From Pseudomonadota bacterium (GTDB lineage Bacteria; Pseudomonadota; Gammaproteobacteria; Burkholderiales; Methylophilaceae): a DNA stretch of 64,000 bases. The stretch covers positions 1 to 64,000 of the forward strand of contig JAKQTN010000007.1 of the NCBI GenBank assembly GCA_029563075.1, in the 5' to 3' direction. Positions 48,778 to 60,678 of this stretch are shown here, piece by piece; the first letter of the stretch is position 1; each line of letters opens with the position of its first letter. A program made the translations under genes and the position numbers. Below the pieces are notes generated by a model. It was not told where the DNA came from. It saw only the letters and a program-made list of their open reading frames with translations, and searched no databases.

Positions 48778-49268
48778 GGTTTGTCGCTAAGCTCCATTGC
48801 ATGCACTTTATCAGATTGTCTGGCGCGAAATTCTGCCAGCTTTCTGGCAAGCTCCAAATCATGGTTAGCCAGAATCGAGACTGCAAACAGGCCTGCATTG
48901 GCGGCGCCCGCCTCGCCAATTGCAAAGGTCGCCACTGGTATGCCTTTGGGCATTTGCACGATAGAAAGCAGTGAATCCTGTCCCTGCAAATGCTTGGAAG
49001 GCACTGGCACGCCCAGCACCGGCAATGTGGTTTTAGCTGCAACCATGCCTGGCAAATGCGCCGCACCGCCTGCGCCAGCAATAATCACCTGGTAGCCTTC
49101 ATTGGCTGCGTTTTCCGCAAACTGAAACATCAAATCAGGCGTGCGGTGCGCCGAAACCACCTTAGCTTCATACGCTACGCCAAAATCCGCCAGCATCTGT
49201 GCTGCGTTTTTCATCACCGGCCAATCGCTATCCGAGCCCATAATAATGGCAACCAATGGTTTATTCAT
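48774..49268 (-). CDS. purE: N5-carboxyaminoimidazole ribonucleotide mutase
   Basis: Converts N5-CAIR to CAIR, the step after PurK. The 164-residue protein has [49 protein letters not shown] and [32 protein letters not shown] (in part), with the His of SAHRTP. The octameric class I form is expected. It is the first gene of purEK. Confidence 0.97.
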   Translation of the reverse strand: MNKPLVAIIMGSDSDWPVMKNAAQMLADFGVAYEAKVVSAHRTPDLMFQFAENAANEGYQVIIAGAGGAAHLPGMVAAKTTLPVLGVPVPSKHLQGQDSLLSIVQMPKGIPVATFAIGEAGAANAGLFAVSILANHDLELARKLAEFRARQSDKVHAMELSDKP

Positions 49269-49303
49269 CGCTTAATCTCTCAAGTTATCCCTAAATTACG
49301 TAC

Positions 49304-51509
<2,206 letters not shown>

Positions 51510-51524
51510 TGTGTTTACAGCCGC

Positions 51525-51782
51525 TTAAACCGCTACAATACTTACTGTATGGCGTTTTAATGCGCCTTTAATCGCAAAAGTCACTTTACCATCTATTTTT
51601 GCAAATAGTGTATGGTCTTTACCCATACCTACGTTTTCGCCTGCGTGCATTTTGGTGCCGCGTTGACGCACGATGATGCTGCCCGCAGATACCACTGTTT
51701 CGCCGAATGCTTTCACACCCAGGCGTTGTGAATGTGAATCGCGACCGTTACGTGAACTGCCGCCTGCTTTTTTGTGTGCCAT
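51525..51782 (-). CDS. rpmA: 50S ribosomal protein L27
   Basis: Large-subunit protein whose N-terminus reaches the peptidyl transferase centre. The 85-residue protein starts [24 protein letters not shown] (in part) and contains [28 protein letters not shown] (in part), both highly conserved. It lies 18 bp after rplU. No N-terminal cleavage extension is present. Confidence 0.98.
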   Translation of the reverse strand: MAHKKAGGSSRNGRDSHSQRLGVKAFGETVVSAGSIIVRQRGTKMHAGENVGMGKDHTLFAKIDGKVTFAIKGALKRHTVSIVAV

Positions 51783-51800
51783 GATTAATCCTTACTCAGC

Positions 51801-52115
51801 TTATTTAGCTGCAATCTTGTCAATTTGAATTTCTGTAAAACTTTGGCGATGGCCTTGTGTTTTACGGTAATGTTTACGGCGGCGGAATTTGAAAATCATC
51901 ACTTTATCAGCACGGCCGTGTGAAAGCACTGTCGCGCTGACTTTGGCACCTGCCACCAAAGGTGCGCCAATAGTAGTGTTATCGCCATCTGCAATCATCA
52001 ACACCTTATCGATCACCACTTTGCTGCCTACATCGCCAGCTAATTTTTCAACTTTTAATTTCTCACCAGCGGCTACTTTATATTGTTTGCCACCTGTTTT
52101 AATTACTGCGTACAT
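51801..52115 (-). CDS. rplU: 50S ribosomal protein L21
   Basis: Large-subunit protein that binds 23S rRNA with L20. The 104-residue protein has [25 protein letters not shown] (in part), the [34 protein letters not shown] signature in fragments ([17 protein letters not shown]). It is the first gene of the rplU-rpmA-obgE-proB unit. Confidence 0.98.
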   Translation of the reverse strand: MYAVIKTGGKQYKVAAGEKLKVEKLAGDVGSKVVIDKVLMIADGDNTTIGAPLVAGAKVSATVLSHGRADKVMIFKFRRRKHYRKTQGHRQSFTEIQIDKIAAK

Positions 52116-52153
52116 GTTTTTGCCTGACTTCTACACGTTCAAATGAATCGCGC

Positions 52154-52181
52154 ATTATACGTAAATTTATCGCATTAGCAA
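52154..52181 (-). promoter_or_regulatory. Likely promoter of rplU-rpmA
   Basis: On the minus strand TTGCTA (52181-52176) and a perfect TATAAT (52159-52154) are 16 bp apart, 39 bp before the rplU start. This lies in the 179-bp gap between divergent rplU and ispB, which has no other feature that I can support. Confidence 0.5.
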
Positions 52182-52294
52182 ACTAGAAAATGGGCTTTTG
52201 GGTAAATTATTATCTATTTTATGCAAACACGTAGCCTTGTAGCTTGCCATGCTAAAATAACGTCTTATTTAAAATCATTTTTAGCTCGATTAGC

Positions 52295-53287
52295 GTGACA
52301 TCCAACTCCATTCACAATTCAACCGAAAATCCCATTCATTCCTGCATCGCGGACGAAATGCGCCTGGTAGATGGCGTTATCCGCAAGTCCCTGCATTCCG
52401 ATGTTACGCTGGTCAACCAGGTTGCCGACTATATCGTCAACAGCGGCGGCAAGCGTCTGCGGCCAGCCCTGGTGCTGCTTTCTGCCGGCTTGTTTGGCAA
52501 TATCTCGGCCAATCACCTGCAGCTGGCAGCTATCGTCGAATTTATTCATACCGCCACCTTATTGCATGACGACGTCGTGGATGATTCTTCTATGCGGCGC
52601 GGCCAGCAAACCGCCAACGCCATGTTTGGCAATGCTGCAAGCGTTTTAGTGGGCGATTTTGTCTATTCGCGCTCTTTCCAGATGATGGTGACCATCGGCA
52701 ACATGCGCGTAATGGAAGTGCTGGCGCAAGCTACCAACGTGATTGCAGAGGGCGAGGTTTTACAGTTGCTCAACGTGCACAATGCCGATATTTCGGACGA
52801 GGCTTATCTGCAGGTCATCCGCTACAAAACTGCCAAGCTATTCGAAGCCGCCACCCGCCTAGGCGCTATCGCCTCAAATGCCTCAGCCGCTGACGAAAGC
52901 GCACTCGCGGTTTACGGCATGCATTTAGGCACAGCATTCCAACTGATTGATGACGTGCTTGATTTAAGCGGCGACAGCCAGGAAATCGGCAAAAACCTGG
53001 GGGATGACTTAGCAGAAGGCAAACCCACGCTGCCCTTGCTATACGCCATGCGCAACAGCGCTACCAGGCAAAGCAGCATGATACGCAACGCCATAGAAAA
53101 CGGCGGCCTGGATAATTTACCACAAGTAATGGAAGTGGTAAAAAATTCCGGCGCTTTAGCGCATGTGAAGAAAATGGCCGAAATCGAAGCGTCTATCAGT
53201 TGCGTGGCCATTGCCCATTTCCCCGAAAGCAAATACAAGCAAACGCTGATTGATTTAGCAATGTTCGCTGTGAGGCGTGATTATTAA
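52295..53287 (+). CDS. ispB: Octaprenyl diphosphate synthase
   Basis: Makes the long polyprenyl chain of ubiquinone. The 330-residue trans-prenyltransferase has the first Asp-rich motif LLHDDVVDDSSMRRG, GKRLRPALVLL, and the second Asp motif FQLIDDVLDLSGD, with GKNLGDDLAEGKPTLPLL (in part). The start appears to be GTG 52295 (MTSNSIHN); the next ATG would cut into the conserved IADEMRLVDGVI. No clear ribosome binding site is seen. Facing rplU, as in E. coli. Confidence 0.95.
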   Translation: MTSNSIHNSTENPIHSCIADEMRLVDGVIRKSLHSDVTLVNQVADYIVNSGGKRLRPALVLLSAGLFGNISANHLQLAAIVEFIHTATLLHDDVVDDSSMRRGQQTANAMFGNAASVLVGDFVYSRSFQMMVTIGNMRVMEVLAQATNVIAEGEVLQLLNVHNADISDEAYLQVIRYKTAKLFEAATRLGAIASNASAADESALAVYGMHLGTAFQLIDDVLDLSGDSQEIGKNLGDDLAEGKPTLPLLYAMRNSATRQSSMIRNAIENGGLDNLPQVMEVVKNSGALAHVKKMAEIEASISCVAIAHFPESKYKQTLIDLAMFAVRRDY

Positions 53288-53375
53288 TATTTATGAAAAA
53301 AATGAGCCTTGCCTCCCATTTTTGCATTCTATAAACTAAAATCAACAGATGGTAATAAGCGGAGTAACTTAAAAA

Positions 53376-54032
53376 ATGGGTGACGCTAATCAACTTTTAT
53401 TCGCAAAATCTTTTGCAAATATTGTCAAAGGTCCAATTCTTGAGGTTGGCAGTAGGGATTATGGCAACACACAAAATTTTCGGGGTTTATTTGCGAAAGA
53501 GCAGTATTTAGGTATCGACATGCAGGCTGGGAAAGGCGTTGACCAAGTACTGGATTTAGCAGTTGACTTCGAATCAATTGATAAAGCCTTACATGGCAAA
53601 AGGTTTAAAACCATCATTTGCATGAGCGTTCTAGAGCATTGTCGCGACCCTTTTAAGATGGCTAGAAATATACAATCGCTTTTGGCTGACGATGGGATAT
53701 TGCTGGTTAGCGTTCCATTCTCGTGGGAGATTCATGGATTTCCGGATGACTATTGGCGCTTTACACCAAGCGGCGTGAGAATGCTATTCCAAGAGCTGGA
53801 TTTTGAAATCTACAAAGGAGCAGCTTTCGCAGGCAAAAATAATCAGGGATCTTCACTTGATGGCGATTTTTTTAAACTCAAATTTAGCTTAAAATCACGT
53901 CATCTACTTGGTTTTTTTACTGCATTTTTAGCAGTAGTATTTAAAAAACTAGGCTTAATGAAGTCAATTTTTGGCCATAGGTATATTTTCCCACCAATAA
54001 TGATTAGCATGGTAGGAAAAAAGAAAACTTAA
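53376..54032 (+). CDS. Class I SAM-dependent methyltransferase, unknown substrate
   Basis: A 218-residue protein with Rossmann methyltransferase motifs: motif I GPILEVGSRDYGN, motif II YLGIDMQAGKGVDQVLD, IICMSVLEHCRDPFKMARN (in part), and GILLVSVPFSWEIHGFPDDYWRFTP. The last block is common in methyltransferases of sugar-modification clusters. A hydrophobic stretch near residues 178-195 could touch the membrane. Its codons are more AT-rich than those of ispB and pilD, so gene transfer is possible. No neighbour tells the substrate. Confidence 0.78.
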   Translation: MGDANQLLFAKSFANIVKGPILEVGSRDYGNTQNFRGLFAKEQYLGIDMQAGKGVDQVLDLAVDFESIDKALHGKRFKTIICMSVLEHCRDPFKMARNIQSLLADDGILLVSVPFSWEIHGFPDDYWRFTPSGVRMLFQELDFEIYKGAAFAGKNNQGSSLDGDFFKLKFSLKSRHLLGFFTAFLAVVFKKLGLMKSIFGHRYIFPPIMISMVGKKKT

Positions 54033-54065
54033 GAGCTCAAGCTGTAAATATCATAACTATATTAC

Positions 54066-54470
54066 TTAGTTGAGCGTAATCGGCTCACCGCTATCTGCAT
54101 GATAGTAACTCAAATGCGCGCACTCACTGGTGCCAGCTGTCAGGCTGCCATCAAACAAAGCTTTGCCTTCCACATCCACCACCGCATAACCATTATGATA
54201 CAGCGTCACTTCGGCCAGCTTTGGTGCCAATTTCGGTGACATTTTTGCGGCATTTATTTTGCCTTTTTCTCTCATGGCAAAACTGATGCAGGTTTCGTCC
54301 TCATCTTCGCTATAAACTTCCCAATCATTTTCACCTGTCAATTGCGCCAGCCAGCCTGGTAAATCAACCTCCACGCGGCAAATAACCGGCTCATCCCAAG
54401 CAGGATGGCTAAAATTACTCAACTCGATCAAGTCGGTTGCGTTCATTTGCGGTTCATTATGGTCAGTCAT
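54066..54470 (-). CDS. Hypothetical acidic protein
   Basis: I do not recognise this 134-residue protein. It is acidic, with WEVYSEDEDETCISFAMREKG in the middle and LTAGTSECAHLSYYHADSG near the end. There is no signal peptide and no membrane span. The codon pattern and the ordinary start at 54470 suggest a real gene. It is convergent with the methyltransferase gene (33-bp gap) and has a 158-bp gap to pilD in which I saw no gene. Confidence 0.6.
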   Translation of the reverse strand: MTDHNEPQMNATDLIELSNFSHPAWDEPVICRVEVDLPGWLAQLTGENDWEVYSEDEDETCISFAMREKGKINAAKMSPKLAPKLAEVTLYHNGYAVVDVEGKALFDGSLTAGTSECAHLSYYHADSGEPITLN

Positions 54471-54628
54471 TTTAGTTCCTTTACACTTACAACATCATAG
54501 ACATCTTTAAAATGGTGTTTGTTTACTTTTTTTCAAGCAATTTTTGCGCCATATTGATAACTAAAGTTGCACACTTCTATTAACGATGACATGATAATGC
54601 TAGTTTACATTAACTTGATGGATGGAAT

Positions 54629-55498
54629 ATGTTTGATTTCTTAATGCCGCTGTCTGATTTGTTGCGTAGCGAGCCCACTTTCTTTGTGACATCTTCTGTC
54701 ATCCTTGGGCTGATGGTGGGCAGCTTTCTCAATGTGGTGATTCACCGGCTACCCAAGATGATGGAGCGCGAATGGCATGCCAATTGTCTGGAATTACAGG
54801 GTAAAGAAGTGCCGGAACAACCCAAATATACCATAGTGACACCGCGTTCTGCCTGCCCCAAATGTGGCCACCAAATCACTGCTCTGGAGAACATCCCCAT
54901 TATCAGCTACCTGATGTTAGGCGGGAAATGCAAAGGCTGCAAAACGAAAATCAGCATACGCTATCCGTTCGTAGAAGCCCTGACTGGGGCGCTGATAGGC
55001 CTGGTGGCTTACAAATACGGCTACACATATACGACTTTATTTGCGTGGATATTTGTGCTCGCGTTAATTGCTATGACATTTATCGATTTCGACACCCAGT
55101 TATTGCCCGACGACATTACCTTGCCCTTACTATGGCTGGGGCTGCTGTTCAACCTGAATGGCGGCTTCACTGACCTGAAATCTACCGTCATCGGCGCCAT
55201 GGCAGGCTACCTTATTCTTTGGTCGGTGTATTGGCTATTTAAGCTTGTCACAGGCAAAGAAGGCATGGGTTATGGCGACTTCAAATTGCTGGGCGCCATT
55301 GGCGCGTGGTTTGGCTGGCAATTACTGCCTGCGGTGATTTTACTGAGCTCTGTGGTTGGTGCTGTAATAGGCATTGGCATGGTTTTATTCCGTGGCAAAA
55401 CAGGCGGCACGGCGATTCCATTTGGGCCATTTTTAGCCTTGGGCGGAATTGCAGCGCTGTTTTTTGGGCAACAATTAGCTAACTTTTATCTTACATAA
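54629..55498 (+). CDS. pilD: Prepilin peptidase / N-methyltransferase
   Basis: Inner-membrane aspartyl protease that cuts and N-methylates type IV prepilins and type II secretion pseudopilins. The 289-residue protein has about eight spans, the cytoplasmic zinc domain with CPKCGH and CKGCKTK, the catalytic Asp in FIDFDTQLLPDD and the GxGD-type motif GMGYGDFKLLG. coaE begins at the next base after the stop. Other pilus genes are not in the window. Confidence 0.95.
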   Translation: MFDFLMPLSDLLRSEPTFFVTSSVILGLMVGSFLNVVIHRLPKMMEREWHANCLELQGKEVPEQPKYTIVTPRSACPKCGHQITALENIPIISYLMLGGKCKGCKTKISIRYPFVEALTGALIGLVAYKYGYTYTTLFAWIFVLALIAMTFIDFDTQLLPDDITLPLLWLGLLFNLNGGFTDLKSTVIGAMAGYLILWSVYWLFKLVTGKEGMGYGDFKLLGAIGAWFGWQLLPAVILLSSVVGAVIGIGMVLFRGKTGGTAIPFGPFLALGGIAALFFGQQLANFYLT

Positions 55499-56116
55499 AT
55501 GTACGTAGTGGCACTTACTGGCGGCATCGGCAGCGGCAAATCAGAAGCCGCTAAAATATTTGCCGAACTGGGTGTGCCGGTAACCGATGTCGACGTGATT
55601 TCGCACCAGTTGACTGCAGCCAATCAGCCGCTGGTTAAGAACATTGAAGCGAGTTTTGGCAGCGCATACATCACGCCGGAAGGCGCATTAAACCGTGCTG
55701 CCATGCGGCAACTGGTGTTTAAGGACGATGCCGCACGTATCAGACTCAACGCTATTTTGCACCCTGCAATTTATGATGAAGCATTGAGGCAATTGCAAAT
55801 ACACAAGTATGCGCCATATCAAATCCTGGTAATTCCATTGCTGTTTGAAAGCCCGCACTATTCACCGCATATCAACCGCATTTTAGTGATCGATTGCGAT
55901 GAAAAAACACAGATCGAACGTGTGCAACAGCGCAGCCAGCTATCAGACCCTGAAATTATCGACATCATCAAAGCGCAAACCCCGCGAAAAAAACGGCTGA
56001 AACTTGCTGACGATGTGATTGAAAATAACGAAAATATTGAAAAATTGCGTGAAAAAATCCTTCTTATTCACGAAAAATACATTAATACTTGCATACTTAG
56101 CAAAACAATTTCATAA
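55499..56116 (+). CDS. coaE: Dephospho-CoA kinase
   Basis: Last step of coenzyme A synthesis: phosphorylates the 3'-OH of dephospho-CoA. The 205-residue protein has P-loop GGIGSGKSEA at about residue 8, VTDVDVISHQL, and the LID-like VIPLLFESPHY and RVQQRSQLSD. pilD, coaE, zapD and yacG are a common gammaproteobacterial and betaproteobacterial group. Confidence 0.95.
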   Translation: MYVVALTGGIGSGKSEAAKIFAELGVPVTDVDVISHQLTAANQPLVKNIEASFGSAYITPEGALNRAAMRQLVFKDDAARIRLNAILHPAIYDEALRQLQIHKYAPYQILVIPLLFESPHYSPHINRILVIDCDEKTQIERVQQRSQLSDPEIIDIIKAQTPRKKRLKLADDVIENNENIEKLREKILLIHEKYINTCILSKTIS

Positions 56117-56163
56117 TTCACGTCAATTTAATAATACAAGTTGGCAGACTCTATTTTTTCGAT

Positions 56164-56922
56164 ATGTCTAGCTACGAATTTCCATTTAACGAGCGTATTC
56201 GCACTCTTTTGCGACTGGAAGACCTGTTTAGCAAAATCTTGCTACACGTCGAGGCCGGGCATCAGCACAGCCATCACAGCGCGCTCATCTCGCTGCTGCA
56301 AATGCTGGACATCATCGACCGCGCCGACCTCAAAATGGATCTGGTGCAGGAACTGGATCGTCAACGGCTTACCATGCAGAACCTGCGCGGCAATCCGGTA
56401 ATCTCCGAAAAAGTTTTAGATAACATCCTCAAAGAGATCGGCGCATGCTCTACCGCATTGCGGAGCGATAACGCTAAACTGGGCCAACACCTGCGCGAAA
56501 ACGAATGGCTGATGAGCATCAAACAGCGTGCAGGCATATTGGGTGGCGTATGTCAGTTCGATTTACCTTCATATCACCACTGGCTGAATCTTGACCAGGC
56601 GCAGCGTAAAATTGATTTTGATCGCTGGCTGAAACACCTGAGGCCCATGTATGATGCCATCAAGACCATTCTGCATATCTTGCGCGGCAGCGGAATCTCC
56701 ACGAAATACCATGTAGATAATGGATTTTTTCAGCAAATGATAGGCGGGGCGAAACCCGCGCAAATGCTAAGAATTGAAGTAAGTGACAAATACCCATGCT
56801 TTCCCGAAGTGAGCGCAAACAAATATGCCATTAACGTGCGCTTTTTTGAGCTGGATTTTGTACAAAAACCCAAGCAATGTGAGCACGAACTTGATTTCAC
56901 GATGACTTTATGTAATCTTTAA
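56164..56922 (+). CDS. zapD: Cell division protein ZapD
   Basis: Cytosolic protein that crosslinks FtsZ filaments in the division ring. The 252-residue length is standard. It shows EFPFNERIRTLLRLEDLF (family opening), KMDLVQELDRQRLTM, NLRGNPVISEKVLD, EWLMSIKQRAGILGG, FDLPSYHHWLNLD and RPMYDAIKTILHILRGSG. It follows coaE after 47 bp and yacG starts 3 bp after its stop. Confidence 0.95.
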   Translation: MSSYEFPFNERIRTLLRLEDLFSKILLHVEAGHQHSHHSALISLLQMLDIIDRADLKMDLVQELDRQRLTMQNLRGNPVISEKVLDNILKEIGACSTALRSDNAKLGQHLRENEWLMSIKQRAGILGGVCQFDLPSYHHWLNLDQAQRKIDFDRWLKHLRPMYDAIKTILHILRGSGISTKYHVDNGFFQQMIGGAKPAQMLRIEVSDKYPCFPEVSANKYAINVRFFELDFVQKPKQCEHELDFTMTLCNL

Positions 56923-56925
56923 GCA

Positions 56926-57123
56926 ATGTCCGCAGTTACATCGCCAAAACCAAAACTAGTTGCATGCCCTAATTGCAAAAAGCAATCTGAGTACAGCCCC
57001 AGCAACCCTTTTCGGCCGTTTTGCAGCGAGCGCTGCAAGCTGATTGATTTGGGTGACTGGGCGAATGAAAACTATAAAATACCTGATAACAAGCCGCCTG
57101 AAGCGCCAGATGAAATTAATTAA
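56926..57123 (+). CDS. yacG: DNA gyrase inhibitor YacG
   Basis: Small zinc protein that binds GyrB and blocks DNA gyrase. The 65-residue protein has the four-Cys site CPNCKKQ and [17 protein letters not shown]. In this form the spacing is CxxC-x15-CxxxC, as known for YacG. It follows zapD by 3 bp, the conserved coaE-zapD-yacG group. Confidence 0.93.
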   Translation: MSAVTSPKPKLVACPNCKKQSEYSPSNPFRPFCSERCKLIDLGDWANENYKIPDNKPPEAPDEIN

Positions 57124-57182
57124 TGAATTTATCTACTTTATTCCTGGTCACAGTATTAACTTAATTCCGAACCCATAACATT

Positions 57183-57611
57183 ATGAAAATTCTCAAATAT
57201 TTATTTCTGGCAAGCTTGCTCGCAGCATGTGCTGCAAAAGCAGACGTAACCATCACGGATGCCTGGGTGCGCGCTAATGCGCCAGGCCAAAAAGTTGGCG
57301 CAGCTTATATGACATTAACCAGCCCGCAGGATAGCACCCTTGTCTTCGCAGAGACTACGACGGCTGGTACAGTAGAAATTCACAGCATGAGTATGGATGA
57401 TGGCGTCATGAAAATGCGCATGCTGGAAGAGTTGCCGTTAAAAGCAGGCAAGCCGGAGAAGCTTGCTCCCGGCGGGTTTCACCTGATGTTATTCGATTTG
57501 AAGAAGCCATTGATTGCCGGTGAAAAAGTGACGTTCAGGCTATGCTTTAAAGACAAGGCCAACAAGATCACCGACCAAACCATCACGCTGCCGATTAAAG
57601 AAGCGAATTAG
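57183..57611 (+). CDS. PCu(A)C periplasmic copper chaperone
   Basis: A 142-residue periplasmic Cu(I) carrier that helps build the CuA centre of cytochrome oxidase. The signal peptide ends near ACAAKA, and the mature chain starts DVTITDAWVRANAPG. The copper site is the family His/Met set: EIHSMSMDDGVMKMRML, then GFHLMLF. No cytochrome oxidase genes are close. The gene overlaps the end of the convergent Nudix-ThiE gene by 17 bp. Confidence 0.93.
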   Translation: MKILKYLFLASLLAACAAKADVTITDAWVRANAPGQKVGAAYMTLTSPQDSTLVFAETTTAGTVEIHSMSMDDGVMKMRMLEELPLKAGKPEKLAPGGFHLMLFDLKKPLIAGEKVTFRLCFKDKANKITDQTITLPIKEAN

Positions 57612-58572
57612 CCGCAACGCCCCGCTGAATAGCGACACCCCGCGCACCGTAGGCAAGCGCGACAGGCAAGTCATTTAGCACCATGCCGCCAAGCGCATAA
57701 ACAGGCAATGTCATGTTTGCGGTCATTTCAGCAAACGTTTGCCAGCCTAAAGGCTCTGCTGCCGGATGGCTGAGCGTTGATTTTACCGGCGACAATACGA
57801 CAAAATCCAAATCCAGCGCTTGCGCATGTGCCAACTCTGCTGCGTTGTGGCATGATGCCGCCACGATCAATCCCGCGGGTTTCGTTTTCAGCATCAGCAA
57901 CGCGTGACTCGGCAAATGCACTCCATGTGCACCCAACTCGCGCGCCAACCCGATGTCCTGGCTTATCAACACTTTCGCTGCATAAGGTTTTGCCAGATCG
58001 ATGACCTGCGCAGAAAATTTCATGAACGCGTCTTTTGAAAGATGTTTTTCACGTACTTGAATAAGCTTCAGGCCACGCGCCAGTTGATCTTCAAGCATGG
58101 CAAAAAAAGCCTGCTCGCCCAATTCGGCCAGATTACTGATGACATAAACCGGCGGCAGCGCCAGCGCTTTCAAAATCGGCGCATTGGCAGGCAAAACAGG
58201 AGAAACCGTGATATTTTCCGCATTTTGCCAGCTTAATCCCTGATTTTCTCGCGGCGCCAATTCGCCGTCCCAGCTGTTTACAAAATAAAAATGCAATAGC
58301 ACGGTTTTTGCTGGTGAATCATGGGTTTCAGGATAATCAAAACGGCGAATCAGCCATTGTTGTGTAGAAGTCGGCTTAATGCCCAGCTCTTCACCCAGTT
58401 CGCGCGTCAGTGCGTGCTCCGGCGTTTCTCCCGCTTCTATTTTTCCGCCCGGAAACTCCCACCAACCGGCCCAGCCCTTGCCGTGCGGGCGGCTCGCCAG
58501 CAAGAACTCGCTTTGCCCGGCATGGTTTTTACGCTGCAGAATAGCAACAGCCACATGCGTGACCTTACTCAT
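57595..58572 (-). CDS. Nudix hydrolase (MutT) fused to ThiE-like domain
   Basis: A 325-residue two-domain protein. Residues 1-130 are a MutT-like Nudix domain with a full Nudix box (GGKIEAGETPEHALTRELGE, then ELGI) for sanitising 8-oxo-dGTP. Residues about 135-325 are a thiamine-phosphate-synthase-like TIM barrel with QVREKHLS, GAHGVHLPSH, VLSPVKST and LGGM. The normal ThiE metal and phosphate residues are altered (SQD for ND, LPS for LGQ), so its second activity is doubtful. This fusion is known in proteobacteria. It overlaps the DUF815 gene by 8 bp. Confidence 0.92.
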   Translation of the reverse strand: MSKVTHVAVAILQRKNHAGQSEFLLASRPHGKGWAGWWEFPGGKIEAGETPEHALTRELGEELGIKPTSTQQWLIRRFDYPETHDSPAKTVLLHFYFVNSWDGELAPRENQGLSWQNAENITVSPVLPANAPILKALALPPVYVISNLAELGEQAFFAMLEDQLARGLKLIQVREKHLSKDAFMKFSAQVIDLAKPYAAKVLISQDIGLARELGAHGVHLPSHALLMLKTKPAGLIVAASCHNAAELAHAQALDLDFVVLSPVKSTLSHPAAEPLGWQTFAEMTANMTLPVYALGGMVLNDLPVALAYGARGVAIQRGVAANSLL

Positions 58573-59425
58573 TTAGTTTGCGTTTTCCGGCATAATCCCT
58601 GGCAAACTGATAGGCAACACGCCCGCTGCGCATGCCGCGCGTATGCGAAAATACAAGCGCAGCCTGCTTTGCAGCCTCATCCCAAGGCACGTGAAACGAT
58701 TTTAGCCAGCTCTCGGCAATCGCCAGATATTCATCCTGATCAAACACATAGAATGACAGCCACAGACCAAACCGCTCGGCAAGTGCCACCTTCTCATCCA
58801 TCGTTTCGTTGGGGCGAATTTCGCCATCGGCCTGCTTAAATGCCAAATTATCCGTCATCATCTCTGGCATCAGGTTTTTGCGGTTTGAGGTCGCGTACAC
58901 CAGCACATTGTCTGATGTATGCGCAATCGAACCATCCAGCACAACCTTCAGTGCTTTATAGCCCGCATCGTTGGCCTCGAATGTCAGGTCATCGCAAAAA
59001 ATAATAAATTTTTCCGGCCGGTTGCGTATCAAACTCACAATTTCTGCCAAATGAATCAAATCGTGCTTCTCAACCTCAATCAACCGTAAACCCTGGCTGG
59101 AATACTCTGTGAGCAAAGCCTTGATCAGCGACGACTTTCCAGTACCGCGCGCACCCGTCAGCAGCACATTGTTAGCAGGCAATCCCTGCAGAAACTGACG
59201 CGTGTTACGCACAATTTCAGCTTTTTGCACATCGACAAAATGAATATTTTCAAGCCGGATCACATGCGGATGGAGAATAGCCTGCAAGGCGCCTTTGTTG
59301 TTCTGCATCGTCCAGCGCCAAGCGCTGGCAGACCAGTCTATAGGCACAGCATTGGCTGACAGCAAGGTTTCCAGCTTATTGATCAAGCCTTCAGCGCGGG
59401 CAATCAAACTGTCTAACTTTTCCAT
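58565..59425 (-). CDS. DUF815 family AAA+ ATPase
   Basis: A 286-residue P-loop protein. It has Walker A GARGTGKSS (about residue 92), Walker B FIIFCDDLTFE, a sensor YATSNR, and DEKVALAERFGLWLSFY with HTRGMRSGRVAYQFARD at the end. DUF815 ATPases are widespread and have no settled role; no zinc or membrane part is seen. It lies between argJ (1-bp overlap, TGATG) and the Nudix-ThiE gene, an order seen in many betaproteobacteria. Confidence 0.9.
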   Translation of the reverse strand: MEKLDSLIARAEGLINKLETLLSANAVPIDWSASAWRWTMQNNKGALQAILHPHVIRLENIHFVDVQKAEIVRNTRQFLQGLPANNVLLTGARGTGKSSLIKALLTEYSSQGLRLIEVEKHDLIHLAEIVSLIRNRPEKFIIFCDDLTFEANDAGYKALKVVLDGSIAHTSDNVLVYATSNRKNLMPEMMTDNLAFKQADGEIRPNETMDEKVALAERFGLWLSFYVFDQDEYLAIAESWLKSFHVPWDEAAKQAALVFSHTRGMRSGRVAYQFARDYAGKRKLNE

Positions 59426-60651
59426 CAGGAACGGTAATCTGCGTTGATTTTCACATAATCATAAGAGAAATCGCAGGTCCAGATCGTGATGTTTTCGTTG
59501 CCGCGATTCAAAACCACACGTACCAGAATGTCAGATTCTTTCATAATCGCCGCACCTTGCTCCTCAAGGTAACTGGCCGCTCTGCCGCCCTTTTCGGCCA
59601 CCAGCACATCGCCCAGATACAGTTGCAGATTGTCGACATCCAGGTCATCAATGCCCGCGTAGCCAATCGCCGCCAAAATGCGGCCCAGATTTGGGTCAGA
59701 AGCAAAAAAAGCGGTTTTAATCAGCGGCGAATGCGCTATCGCATATGCAACCTTACGACATTCAGCCTCGTTCTTACCGCCTTCCACTGTCACGGTCATG
59801 AACTTGGTCGCGCCTTCGCCATCACGCACAATCGCCTGCGCCAACTCAATGGCAACTTCGGTTAACGCGTCGCGAATTGCAGCAAAGTTATAGCTATTTT
59901 CTGAAATTTCTACGTTTCCTGCCTGATTGGTCGCCATCAGAATCAGGCTGTCGTTGGTCGAAGTATCGCCATCCACGGTGATGCAATTAAACGATTTATT
60001 TACTACATATTGGATGATGCTTTCCAAGGCATTTTGACTCACCGCAGCATCGGTCGAAATGTAACCCAGCATGGTCGCCATATTAGGGTGAATCATGCCA
60101 CTGCCTTTGCTGATGCCGGTGATCGTCACTATTTTACCATCCAACTGAATCTGCCGCGATGCGCCTTTAGCAACAATATCCGTCGTCATAATCGCTTCAG
60201 CTGCATTCAGCCAGTTGTCTTCTTTCAGGTTCTCAATCGCAGCCGGTAAACCCGCGATGACCTTATCCACCGGTAAAGACTCCAGAATAACACCCGTTGA
60301 AAACGGCAGCACCTGATTGGCGTTGATATTCATTAAGTTACCCAAGGCTTCACAGCTTTGTCTGGCGCGATTCAAGCCATCCTCACCCGTGCCCGCATTT
60401 GCGCATCCTGTATTCACCAGCAAAGCGCGAATGCCTTTTTTCGCAGCCAGATACTCTTTACAAAGCACAACTGGCGCAGCGCAAAACCTGTTTTTGGTGA
60501 ACACGCCCGCGACGCGGCTGCCTTCAGCCAACATCATCACCAGCACGTCTTTACGGTCCGGCTTGCGCACATGGGCTTTGGCAAAGCCTAATTTAACGCC
60601 TCTGACAGGCAATAGGGACGCGGCTTCCGGGGCATTCAATTTAACAGGCAT
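59425..60651 (-). CDS. argJ: Bifunctional glutamate N-acetyltransferase ArgJ
   Basis: Moves the acetyl group between N-acetylornithine and glutamate in the arginine cycle. The 408-residue precursor self-cleaves at the conserved MATMLGY block (in [14 protein letters not shown]), where the Thr becomes the active nucleophile. Other landmarks are [37 protein letters not shown] and [17 protein letters not shown]. If both activities are kept no separate ArgA or ArgE is required. Confidence 0.96.
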   Translation of the reverse strand: MPVKLNAPEAASLLPVRGVKLGFAKAHVRKPDRKDVLVMMLAEGSRVAGVFTKNRFCAAPVVLCKEYLAAKKGIRALLVNTGCANAGTGEDGLNRARQSCEALGNLMNINANQVLPFSTGVILESLPVDKVIAGLPAAIENLKEDNWLNAAEAIMTTDIVAKGASRQIQLDGKIVTITGISKGSGMIHPNMATMLGYISTDAAVSQNALESIIQYVVNKSFNCITVDGDTSTNDSLILMATNQAGNVEISENSYNFAAIRDALTEVAIELAQAIVRDGEGATKFMTVTVEGGKNEAECRKVAYAIAHSPLIKTAFFASDPNLGRILAAIGYAGIDDLDVDNLQLYLGDVLVAEKGGRAASYLEEQGAAIMKESDILVRVVLNRGNENITIWTCDFSYDYVKINADYRS

Positions 60652-60678
60652 AACTTAATTCCTAATCTCATTTTAAAT

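Noticed and set aside
57600-58600. TPP riboswitch near the ThiE-like gene
   Set aside because: No conserved TPP-box pattern is seen and the gene starts inside the DUF815 gene.
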